Shown piece by piece: positions 48,542-59,466 of a DNA stretch of 64,000 bases (the stretch's first letter is position 1; each line of letters begins with the position of its first letter). The DNA is from Edolisoma coerulescens. Taxonomy: Eukaryota > Chordata > Aves > Passeriformes > Campephagidae. The position numbers were made by a program, and so were the translations under genes. The stretch covers positions 310,001 to 374,000 of the forward strand of contig VWZW01001404.1 in the NCBI GenBank assembly GCA_013397115.1. Direction: 5' to 3'. The notes beneath the pieces were generated by a model, which searched no databases, had not been told where the DNA came from, and worked only from the letters and a program-made list of their open reading frames with translations.

Positions 48542-51500
48542 GTAAGTAAAAGGCTCATGCTGTGCTCTGAAAGTCACACATGGCAACTCTTGTTCTAAAT
48601 TCATGTTTATTTCTTGTTCTTGCTACAAAGCGATACCGTGACAGGTCAGGTCCCACTACATGTAACTGCTGCCATACACTGATCCCGTTCCCCTATATTC
48701 CGTTTCTGACTCTAGCTTTTCTAAAAACTGTTTCATGGCCAAAATCTTTTGCTGAGCTGAAGCACGTAGCAAATCACATTGCCAATGTCAAAGTCCTTCC
48801 ACAATTCTGCACGGAAAATCTCCCACAACTGATACAGTAACTCCTGTTCTTTGTAATACTGTTTTCCATGAGGAGACAAATGTTTTCTTCCATGGTAATA
48901 CTGATGCTATTTATATGTGTCTCTTGGTAAGAAGGAAATGTTGAAATCAGTGGAATTATTGTCATTGATTTCTTTCAAGTCTTGACTTGGAAGGCTATTA
49001 AGGTTTATAAGGATACAGGGAAAGTCCCAGAAAACTCTGTGATATCATACTCTGGAAACACAAACTCATTTTTCTTTCATGTTTGCATTATTTTGTGTTT
49101 TCCTTTCCTTTCTATGTTTTGAACCTTATGATGTAACTTTCTGCTTTACTTGTCAACTGTTTTACATATCACCCTTCCTCACTTAGACACATGTCCAAAG
49201 AGAGTAAGAGCTGATTGTAATTCAACAAATAATATTTTTATATGTTTCCCAACAAATTCCACTTCGGAGATACGAAGGTATCAGCAAAGTAGATCAGTTC
49301 AGAACAATCTGGCCAAGGCTGGCCCCTGTAGTCATTGCATCCTAAATACCTTTGGGGCTCTCAACTGAAAGCATGAAAGGTGAAGAAGCTTCCATTACTC
49401 TTTAGTTGATTTGCAAATATTAGTCACTAGTGAAACATTCTAATAATAGGAAAGGTGGGGTAGCATATGACATCTCTGAAAATAATACTAAAACAAGAGT
49501 ATTTTAAATAAATAACATAGTAAAGCAAAATAAATATTATTCATTTTTGAAGTATTTTAACATTTGCATTTTATTCTTGGAGACAAAGCACTAATTTTTG
49601 TGTTCACTTCGGGTACTCAGTGAACAGTGTCTGTTAAGGTGATCATGGGTTTGTTGCAGACTTGGAAGATGCAAAACCACTTTATTTGGTATAATGCTTA
49701 AGCATGAGAGTGCTTGGCTCTCCTGGTGGACTGAACACAATCCTGCTCTTCTGCCTGGGAATGCAGTGCACGGTTGTATCGCTCTCCATGGGCACTTGTG
49801 AAGTGCTGGGGAAGAGGCAGGGCTCTACCTTCATCTGACAGACCTACCAGACAGCCAAGTGGACTGTATGGCAGCCTTTTCAAGGGCACTGCAGGTGCAG
49901 AACCAGAGGGTCACACAGACAAGATCAGAGCTCGAAGGGAAGCATGTATCAACTGAATCCTTGCAGATTATGTTGCGAGTAGATATAATGAATTTAATCC
50001 TTTTTCCATAGCAAACTGCATCACTATGGTTGCACACCATGGCTCACAGCTAAGAAGAAAACTCTCCCTGAGCTCTTTATGAGTTTAAAATAGAGAAGCA
50101 ATCTGAATCACTATTGTCTAAAATTTTTCTGAACTAGAATTTAATATTGCTCTTACCAACAGAAAGTTCCAGGATTGAAACCAGTGTGTTATTTCCTTTG
50201 CTGTTAAGAGTTTTCTACTTCGGGAAAAGAAGGCTCTCAATTTCAGCTGAATGGTTTCTTTCAAGATATAAGATAAGGTCCATCAAATCACATTGTTTTA
50301 TAATTATTTGATAGTGTTTTCTGCTTTGATGGAGGTACTTGAAATATGAAGCTAGCTGGCAGTGGGTGTAGAAATACAGCTCATCATTCATTGTTGCCAT
50401 GGATGAAGACGAGAAGTCTCTAGGTTCTGCAAAAGGGCACAGTCCCTGTTCAGAATATGAAACCCCAAATGAATTAGTTTGGTACTCAGAAGATAAAAAT
50501 CTTTCAATTATTTGGTATGGAAAAGGCATCTGATTATCTGCTCCCAAGCCTTTCCTTCCTCAAATCCTTGTGCTTGCCAAATGCAGGAGTCACTGACAGG
50601 ACAAGAAAAGAGTGGTGTCCTTTGTTCCCAGTGTGATGTTTCAAGGTGATGTCAGCCCTGATTTCAGCAAATAAAACTGATTAACAGAGCAGAGGAAGCA
50701 AAAAGATGACTTGCAGAAAGGAAAAAACTTTCAGATGATTCTGTCTCTGTCTTGGTACACTGAATGATTCCTGAATTAATTCTGAGCCTGCATGGTAGTA
50801 GGATGTGGGGGTTGACAATAAAATAAAGAAGAGGGGCATGTTTTAAGGCTAGGTTGTTCTTTTCTGAGACTAGTGGCCCCAGTAAGACCTGTTTGGAGTC
50901 ATGAAGAGAAGGCTGCAGTCCCCACTCCAGTGGCTTCTCCTAGGACACGCTGCTCCAGGGTTGTTTACCATCCCATTCCTCAACTTCTGCAGCACTTGCC
51001 ACAGTCAAAGAACAGATGTCACAGCACATAGTCCACTGAAGCTGATTCACTTCAGCAATTCCTAAATACTTTTTTTATCTCGTCTCCAGTTAAAGTTATC
51101 TTTTACGACCACATTATCATTTTCTTCTGTGATAAAAATACAAAGCTTAGTAACAACATTTAAGATTTGCCAACAGAATCTTTACTCCTTTATAGAGAAT
51201 TTTGTAACTCCTTTGTTTTCTTCCTTTTTTTTACAATTATATCAATTTTACAATTATATCAGAATGAGGCCATCAGTTGAACAGCAGTGGACTTGCTAGC
51301 TGAAGCCTATGAGCTTTGTGGGACTTGTTTTTCAGGCTTGTGAATTCTGGCAAAGAGGCAGCTGTAGAGTTTCAATTAAATTAACAGATTTGCACAGAGC
51401 CCTAATACCTGACCTGAACTGCTCAGTAGTAGGAAAATTACTGCATTGCTTTTTTAATTCCTTATTTTTCTCAGCTCTTAATATAAGCAGGTAAGAACAA

Positions 51501-52092
51501 CTGCTTTTAAACTCATGGGCTACATTCCTTCCTCCCACATCAATCACAAGATTTCCATGGGGCAGTTCAAAGTTGTTCTACAGAGCAGTTTGCTCGATCA
51601 TAGAGGGCACATCTACAAATCCAGTCTAGAATTTTCAACTGATTTGTGGTGGAACTCTCAAACATCAGGGAGTTAGGTATCATATGTCTAGATATCCAAA
51701 CTCCTTTCTTCACACGTTTTGCCTTCTGACAGCCACCTTCTGGCCTCTGGGAGTTGTGAATCTGTCAGGACATCATGCCACTTAACTGTTTCACCCAGGG
51801 ACCAAATGCCAAATGTCTCCATGCAGATCAGGGCTGCTTTCTTTAACTTTGGGATTTCTGCTACTCTGGATGAGTCATGATCCACTACAATCTTAATTAA
51901 CTCATTAATATATTTCCCTTATGCTTGCCTAGCCTTTACCTCTTAAAGAGATGGCTGAATACCCCAAATAAGTCAAAAGCCCAGTGGCATTTTGCAGAAT
52001 TCTTTGCACTGCATGGATCCTAACAAAAACACTCTATAGGCTCAAATCATCGTTGGTGTTTCAAGCTGAGCAATCATAAAGAGGATGTGGTA
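48542..52092. other. Non-coding stretch with one splice-like segment
   Basis: No gene is recognised. A minus-strand open frame of 110 codons (50215-50547) looks somewhat protein-like but matches no family I know. A short direct duplication, ttacaattatatca, occurs at 51231-51244 and again at 51247-51260. The plus-strand segment 51336-51490 with splice-like ends is listed in findings. Confidence 0.55.
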
Positions 52093-52584
52093 AATCACAG
52101 TCACAAAATCATCAGGTTTGAAAGAGACTTTCAAGATCATCCAGTCCAACTGGATGATCAACCCAGCACCAACATAATCACCCTTAAACCGTACTCAAAA
52201 GTGCCACATCCAGACACCTCTTGAACATTTCCAGAGATGGTGATTTCACTACCTCCCTGGGAAACTTATTTTAATTCCTGACCACTCTTTCAGTGAATTT
52301 TTTTCTTAATATCTAATATGAACCTCCCCTGGTGCAATTTAAGGCAATTTCATCTAATCCTGTCACTTGAGACATGGCAGAAGAGGACAACTCTCCACCT
52401 GGCTACAACCTCCTTTCAGACAGTTGTAGAGAGCAATGAGGTCCCCCCTGCACCTCCTCTTCTCCAGACAAAACAACCCCAATTCCCTCAGCTGTTCCTC
52501 ATAAGATGTGTTTTCTAGACCTTTTATCAGCTTCACTGGCCACCCTTGGACACGCTCCAGTACCTCAATGCCCTTTTTGATGTG
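52093..52584 (-). mobile_element. CR1 LINE, 5'-truncated, antisense
   Basis: On the plus strand the element reads from its 3' end inward: aatcacagtcacaaaatcat, then gactttcaagatcatccagt, then acatttccagagatggtgat, then acctcctcttctccagacaa. These are standard antisense CR1 landmarks in the right order and spacing. The 5' end lies near 52584, where similarity stops within the C-terminal part of ORF2, so about 490 of roughly 4,500 bases remain. Several small changes break the reading frame. It belongs to a different CR1 subfamily from the copy at 18453, whose 3' end has a different sequence. No transcription or activity is expected. Confidence 0.9.
52363..52584 (-). pseudogene. CR1 ORF2 C-terminal remnant (reverse transcriptase)
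   Basis: The minus-strand frame reads clear CR1 ORF2 tail motifs, in order: KGIEVLERVQ, then YEEQLRELGLFCLEKRR, then GDLIALYNCLKGGCS. This lies beyond the catalytic reverse-transcriptase core, so no active-site residues are included. The open frame continues upstream to 52620 into unrelated flanking sequence, which marks the truncation junction. It is a non-functional fossil, better preserved than the copy at 18466. Confidence 0.88.
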
Positions 52585-54327
52585 AGGGGGGAAATCCAAC
52601 CCTTCAGATGAAACTGCCATGATTGCTACAAGACCAATAGTCAGTTCTCTGGCACCTTCTGTGTATGGTGGATGAAAGGCAGTCAGCTGTTAGGGAAATA
52701 CCTCCTGGAGCGTGTTTGTAGGTACAGTACCACATTTCCACTTGCCTGGGTGGCATTGTGCTAATTGCCAGCTGGCTGTTGGACTGTGTACACAAAAGGT
52801 GTCTTGTGACTGTCTGTCAATGATGTCACAACTACGTCAATAATCTTCAGTAAATACACAAAGTTTGACTTTTATCCTTTCCCTTACAATTTCCATTACG
52901 TAATACCTAAGAGACTCTCCAGGCATTGCATTTCTAAGGCGATTAGTGCATTTCTTGAGCAGCTAATGTCACTTGGCCTCTGGCTCTGTGCCTCAAAGCT
53001 CCACAACTGGCGCAAGTGTTAACCCTCCAAATAGCACTGCTTGTTGTGCCTGCTGCCTAATCAAACTGCTTCATAAATGTCTTCCATGGAAATTGCTTTA
53101 GTGTCACTCTAAACACAGGAAAATATTGAGAGCAATTACCAAAAAAGTATTTTCCCCCTCTTATCTCCTGGTAAAGAGCATGGGGAGCCTCCAAGTTAAA
53201 GTTAGTTTTGCTGAGAATTCACAATTGAAATCTTAAGTCTTCTCTGTGTGAAAAATATAGTTATTTTCTTTCTCATAGAGTGGGATTAAATCGACCATGT
53301 TTACTATGTCTCCTTACAGACGGTACAAGCAGACCAGAATCTGGAGCAGTAATAGTAAAACCTCAGAATGAAATAATGTGTTCACTAGCTGAAGTGCTGG
53401 ATGACTCTCCATGGTAGCAGAAAACGATGTATTCCAATTCATTTACAGCCAAAAATATGTACATAAAAACAATGGGACCAGCACGCTGTTTCAGCTCAGT
53501 TATAGGGAAAAGATCTTCAGTTTCCTCACCATTAGAGCCACCTTTCTGCCCTATCTTACTGCTCCAGCAAGCCTTGGGTTTGCTGTGCATTGTCTTGTCA
53601 CAGGTGACAGGGCAAGAGGTGTGAGATGAGATCCATGCTGCCTGACTGTCTGGGATGCAGAGGTCTTATTGTCATTGGTAGGAGGGACAGAGGAAAACAC
53701 AATGCATCATAACACCTCAGGTCTTTGAAAAGTGGATTTGAATGTATTATAGTACAAGACGGCAGCTGGGGAATTTATTAACCATGATTTTAGAAAATTG
53801 AAACTCTCCTTTATAAAGTGGGGTTTTTTTTGGTCTTTGAATAATGACAGATGTGAGTTCAGTGCTCACTGACTGGATCTCCATTTTGAACTGACAGCAC
53901 AATCCCACGTCACCAAAAAAAAAAATTTCTCATTCTCCTACCAAATCTCTGCTAGCTCCTGAACCTGAAGTTTGAGCCTAGAGAATACAAAGAGTTTAGA
54001 TGTGGAGGAATATAAACGAGCATTGACTTCAAAAGATTCTTCCATAAGATATGTTCTGAAACACTGACGCTCTTTGTCCAATTTTTAAATTTTATTCCTC
54101 CTGTTTTTTGGGGTAGCAGTCTATTTTGCTCAGTATGTCTTTCACAAGGAGATGTACATTTCAATATTTGAACAATATCAATCTTTAGAACTACAATCAG
54201 CCAAACCAACTGCCATTTTGTGAGATAAAACTGTCTTCTTTTAACAAAGAAAGAGAAGCTGAATACTTTTACATTCTCAGTGGTAACTTCCCACTTGAAG
54301 TTTTCTTCAAACTCTTACAAAGCAGCA
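52585..54327. other. Non-coding stretch, possible regulatory patch at 52960-53110
   Basis: No gene is recognised. The patch at 52960-53110 (agcagctaatgtcacttggc, ctaatcaaactgcttcataa) is unique, mixed-GC sequence between two mobile elements and is a weak conserved-element candidate. Open frames are 85 codons or less. Confidence 0.5.
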
Positions 54328-54366
54328 CCATATATTAAAATCAATGCCATTGTTTTTAATATATGG
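54328..54366. repeat. Perfect inverted repeat, 13-bp arms
   Basis: Arms ccatatattaaaa (54328-54340) and ttttaatatatgg (54354-54366) are exact reverse complements around a 13-base spacer. The spacer itself contains a smaller palindrome (caatgccattg). The structure sits about 30 bases before recognisable LTR sequence. It is too short to be a known transposon and may be a chance structure, a cruciform-prone site or the relic of a small insertion. Confidence 0.8.
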
Positions 54367-54394
54367 CATCACATGTATGTAAGGATTACATTTG

Positions 54395-55460
54395 GTTGCA
54401 AAGGCTCAAAGAATAATGACAGAACAAATGCCAGCTGACTCCAAGAGGGGCCTGCCACTGGCCAAGGCTGAACCCATCAGCAACAGTGGTGGAGGCTCAG
54501 GGATAACATAGTTAAGAAGGGGAAAAAGGTGCACAGCCAGAGTCAGATGAGACAAGTGAGAACAGGTGAGAGGGACAACCCTGCAGACAGCGAGGTCAGT
54601 GGAGGAGGGGGAGGAGGTGCTCCAGGTGCAGGAGCAGAGATTCCCCTGCAGTCCATGGTGCAGCCCATGGTGAGGCAGCTGTGCCCCTGCAGCCCTTGGA
54701 GGTCCATGGTGGGGCAGAGATCCACCTGCAGCCTGTGCAGGACCCCACACCAAAGCAGGGTGATTCCCAAAGGAGGCTGGGGCCCTGTAGGAAACCCACA
54801 TTGGAGCAGTCTGTTCCTGACAGCACCTGTGGCCCCAGGGAGAGAGGAGCCCTCTCTGGAGCAGGATTGCTGACAGGACCTGTGACCACACAGGGGAGCC
54901 ATGCTGGATCAGCCTGTTCCTGAAGGATACCGCATGGGAAGGGATCCACTTTGGAGCAGTCCATTAACAACTGCAGCCTATGGGAAGGACTCACACTGGA
55001 GAAGTTCATAGAGGACTGTCTCCTCTGGAAGGGACCTCAGGCTAGAGCAGGGAAAGGGTGTGTGGACTGCTGTCCCTTAGGCGGAAGGAGTGGCAGAGAT
55101 GCGTGATGAACTGACCGCAGTCCCCATTCGCCATCCCCCTGTCCCATTGGAGGGAAGGGGAGAGAGAAAATGGGAGTGAAGTTGAGCCCAGGAATAAAGG
55201 TGGTGTCAGGGCAACAACAGGTTTTAAGACTTGGGTTTGTTTCTCATTACTCTTTTCTGATTTGATTGGCAAGAAATTAAACTAATTTCTCCAAGAGGAG
55301 TCTGTTTTGCCCATAATGGTCACTGGTGAGTCATCTCTCCCTGCCCTTATCTCGACCCACGAGTCTTTCATTATACTTTCTCTCCTCTGCCCAGCTGAGG
55401 AGGGGAGTGATAGAGAAGTTTTGGTGGGCACCTGGCATCCAGTCAGGGTCAGCCAGCAGC
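54395..55460 (+). mobile_element. Solo LTR of an avian endogenous retrovirus (ERVL-like)
   Basis: The block is GC-rich and internally repetitive (ccctgcagtccatggtg, gagcagtctgttcctga, gagcaggattgctga). It matches the style of a common bird LTR: tgccagctgactccaag near the 5' side, a TATA-like ataacatagttaag at 54504-54517, a polyadenylation-like aagaaattaaac at 55271, and the characteristic tail gggcacctggcatccagtca near 55428. I see no gag, pol or env sequence on either side, so it is a solo LTR. The 5' boundary is not clear and may be truncated; the 3' end is near gtcagccagcagca. No target-site duplication is confirmed. Open frames inside are artefacts of GC content. Subfamily assignment is from memory and uncertain. 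Confidence 0.78.
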
Positions 55461-58400
55461 AGTTTCTTGGTCAATCATATTAAAATAATTGTTCATTTGT
55501 ATTTTATTTCCCTAATGCACTATTTAAAAATTATATTGTGTTCCAAGATAGTTCTAAGATAACCAATTTAAGATAATGAACCTAATTCTTCCTTTTGTTT
55601 AACACTGCTTAATGCTCCTCTGCTAGAGATAATAACATTTTGTAGGTGACAGCTACTAACTTCAGAGGCACAGGGATTTGAAACAAAAAGAGCCTTCCCA
55701 TTGCTAGCTGCTGGTATTGTTCCTCTTCTGCCTTTCTCTCAAAGTTTTGTCATGCAGATCTCCTTTGGAATGTACTTCAGGAGCACAGTATTTCACTGGC
55801 AAGTTTATCACTCTGTGTTCTGTACTGGATTTTTTTTGGTTCTGTGCAAGTGAGTATTAGATGCAGAGGCCATCCTGATACCCTGGCAGGTGTACAGTAT
55901 GCCATGTTACAGACAATTGTAGTATTTGGATAGCTAGAATGCACTCACCTTCAGACAGTAAATTCCCACCTAGCTGAAAAGTTACTTCTGCCCAAGGAAT
56001 GGTGGAAGGTTCAGCTGGCCAAAATATTCTGATCAAACATTCTTTTCTTTCTTTTAAGCTTTCAACATCTCTTGGAAATAGTGACCTTCAATAAAATTCT
56101 GGTTGCCCTGCTTCACCCAGACACCTGTATCACTGGTACCTTCTGTGCAGACTTATTCTATTAACAGAAAAGCCCAAACCTTCCCTGACCCAGAATATCA
56201 GGGCAAGCACGCAGAGAAGCTGCCTTTAACACAGATTGTTCAGGGCTTCCCAAAGTTTCCCAGGCCTGCTACTGACACGAGTTCCAAAGTCCTAAACGTC
56301 AGATAGCAAAGGTGATCTTGGTGTCAATTATACTAATTTCCTATCTGCTCACTAGGCAGACTCACTCTTCAAGGGTTTCTTAATCTGTGTCAGTCAGCCA
56401 GAAAAATGCAACTGTTTCATTCTTTTCCCTTCTCCTTTTTTCTTTGTCAGCTCTATTACTGACAAAAAGCAAGGAAGATTCATTCTTGGTGGAAAATCTA
56501 ATGAACGCAACATGCTATGTTATGATAAAGAAATTAGTCTTGCTGGCCTAGTTTAGTTCATTTACTTTATGCCCCCTTCCAATTTGCTACTTTACTGCAA
56601 ATTAATATATAATCTGGATATCCAAACATCCTTCAGTCTCTGTAATAGTCTGTGCTGATAAACTGAGACATAAGAAGATGTTTTCTGCATAACAGCTAAA
56701 ATGAAGCAACTTCAAGTAGCAGTACATTGGTAAAAGTTATTCTCAGATCTGGTACATATCGTTGCAGGAACTGCCAACACAATTTGTATAGAAATATAAA
56801 GCATTATGTGTCCCTCATAATCCCAGTAATACACACCTCAGTAGCCGTTTTTTAGGGAACCTGGAGGAGTTTTTTCCGTATATGTGACACTCTTGTATTT
56901 ACTCAGACTGGTTTCTTTATCAAACAGGCTTGATCAGTGTATGAAATCAGAGTGATTCCACATGGTTAAGGCGGTGCTAGCCTATTTTATTATTTTACTT
57001 ACTTTTTTCTCAGCTGACAGGACTACTATATAGGATGCAAAAAGCAGGGGACAAATGTTAACTCCATGTGACATGTAACAAACAGAAAAGAACAAAGCAG
57101 GGCAGAAGGGGGGATATGGGACATACTTCTGCCATGTCCATAAGAGCAGCTGGCAGCTGCATATCACCAAAACGTTCTACTACGTTCATTTCAAGATTTT
57201 ACAGCAGTTTCTGAACTGTACTAAGCTGATCCTATACTTTTTACAGCTAAGCTTTCAGAATTCATTTTCAAAATCAGATACAGGCATGGTAATGTACTGC
57301 CTTGAAAGCACTTTACATAACTGCTTCAGTAATTTAGTAGGTAACTAAAGTGATATTCACAGTGACTCAAAGCAGCTAACAAGGAATGCATTTAGAATAC
57401 CATCTTTCCACTTTCACAAGCATCCATGGAGCTATAAAAAATCTGTACTGTAATATGCTTGTCAGGTGACTAATGACCAGAATTAATTTGTTTTCACATC
57501 CCAAGATTCCTTTTCTGTTTTATCAACATTTAATTAAAACCATTCAAACCCCTTTGCAGAGTGCAAGTAGCTCCACAAATTCAACTACTATAAAGCCTGT
57601 GAAAACAAGTAATAATGAATCTGGGTGTACAGTGGTATTTGCCACAGCAATGAGATCTGCTCTTGATCTGAGCTTCCAGCTTTAGGCTTATCTCTGAAAA
57701 CAGCGACGCTTTTCAGGATAGACTTGAAGCATAGGTGAATTATCTTGTTCGGGGATATGGTCAAACGAAAAATGATTGCTAGCATCTCTGGTCTTATTTT
57801 CTGTTGTCAATTTCAAAAGTTCCTTTTTTTTATTTATTTATTTGGGGGAAACAATTTAAACTTTAAAAGGAGTGGGAATAATAAACTGATTAGGTAGTGA
57901 ATGTCTCCTGGTTTCATTCAATAACCACTCATAGTATAAGGCATACCGTGTGATGCAAACATTGCAGCCAAAGGTTGCTGGGCAACTTTGTCTCAATGGT
58001 AGCACTTAGGAAGGTAAATTTGCCCTCCCTCCAGAAAACAGTGTGATATAACAGTTTTCACACTGCTATGGTACTTGCACCTGTATTACCATCCATACTC
58101 CAGCAACATGTTCTGATCCCAATATACTACTGTCTCAATAATGCAGAGACATGGCCTTTGTTCCACTGATTTCATGATGGAGAGATCTAAACAAAAAATC
58201 ATTTTCAATAGCACCTGAGTTAGAATAATGATCTTTTTCCAGGATGTCAGCTGTAATGATTAGATTCAAATGACGACCTGATACTTAGAGAATATACCAG
58301 TTCAAAGGCTGTATTTGCTGGCATGCCATTAACATACAATACCAGCTTTGTACAGTAGCATTAAAATTATAAACTTGTCAAGTATTCATTCAGTCAGATA

Positions 58401-59452
58401 TTCACTTTTTAAGTTCCTTTCCATACTCTCAGTATTACGGGAAATGAGGGAGGTAAGCTCCAAATCACGTATGCATTTCTTAGGATGTTCCCCAAGGAGG
58501 ACAAATTGAGTATCATCACCTTGAGTTCATAAAGATGGATTTAAGGCAAATGCAGATTAAATCAGTTCTCAAAGTTCAAGCAGAACACTTGCAGCACAGA
58601 TGGGATTTCACCCGAATTTCTTGAGTTCTCTTCCAAAATATCATCTCTATTTTATTTTAATGATTTCATGTCTGGATTAAAAGCTCTATTAAACAAAAGT
58701 TTTTGTCTTTTTAATCACATGATAACACACTGGAACCTTCTGCTAACAGCTTTAGGAAAAAAAATCTTATAAATTGGATGCCTTTTTTTATATAATACGG
58801 GAAGTTATATGATTTAATTCAGACAGCTACAGCCAACATTTCTCTCATGAGATATTTACATTGGGTTTGTCTTGCACACATTGTTATAGCTCTGTACAAA
58901 TATGCTTCCTACCAGCAATGATGTAAAGTGTTAAAAGATGCCAAGTTATTGCTTAAAATGTTGCACCAATTCCCAACATTTGTTCCCTGGAGATAGGGAA
59001 AAGTCTGGCATTACATATCACTGTCTTCTAAAAATGAACATCTTGAACAAACAATCCCAGGGAAGTGTCGTGACTGTTGTGATGTCTGTAAAGCTATTAT
59101 TTCAGCAGAGTAGCAATAGGAGCTCCAACTCCACAGATGAGGGTTTTATCAGCCCTGTAAGGGTGAAGACAAAGAAACAGAACAAACAGGGGCTTGTTTT
59201 GGAGTACTCACATCTCTGCAAGTCACTGAAAGTCAAGTAAAGTAATGATTTTCCAAAACTGACTCAAAAAAGTTGAGTAATTTACAGCTTCTTGTCAAAT
59301 TGGCAATTTCATATCTTCTCTAAGGAAGAACACAATAATCTCTTCTGAATTCTAGGTCAAACAAAAAAATACTACTTAACAATGCGGTACATTTTACATT
59401 GCTAAAACTAAGTATCATAAAAGTGGAAGAGCGCAATCTAATATATAATTTT
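55461..59452. other. Non-coding stretch, no gene recognised
   Basis: AT-rich unique sequence. Open frames are 78 codons or less. A minus-strand segment at 55949-55973 has an acceptor and donor around 25 bases, which is too short to support. No nameable repeats. Confidence 0.6.
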
Positions 59453-59466
59453 TAGCTAATTAGCTA
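59453..59466. promoter_or_regulatory. 14-bp palindrome centred on TAATTA
   Basis: The sequence tagctaattagcta is a perfect spacer-free palindrome around a homeodomain core, followed closely by another ttagcca. It could bind a paired-type homeodomain dimer or nothing at all. It is an isolated site without other support. Confidence 0.3.

Noticed and set aside
50215..50547. 110-codon minus-strand frame with fairly protein-like composition
   Set aside because: No recognisable domain, no promoter or clear splice context, and a length still compatible with chance among many frames in 64 kb.
54406..55009. Overlapping open frames of 114-161 codons on both strands
   Set aside because: They lie inside the LTR, occur in several frames at once, and owe their length to high GC content and repeated phrases. 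None has gag, pol, env or cellular domain features.
55949..55973. 25-nt minus-strand segment with acceptor and AAG/GTGAGT donor
   Set aside because: Length gives no coding information; without RNA evidence it is indistinguishable from a chance pairing of splice-like words.
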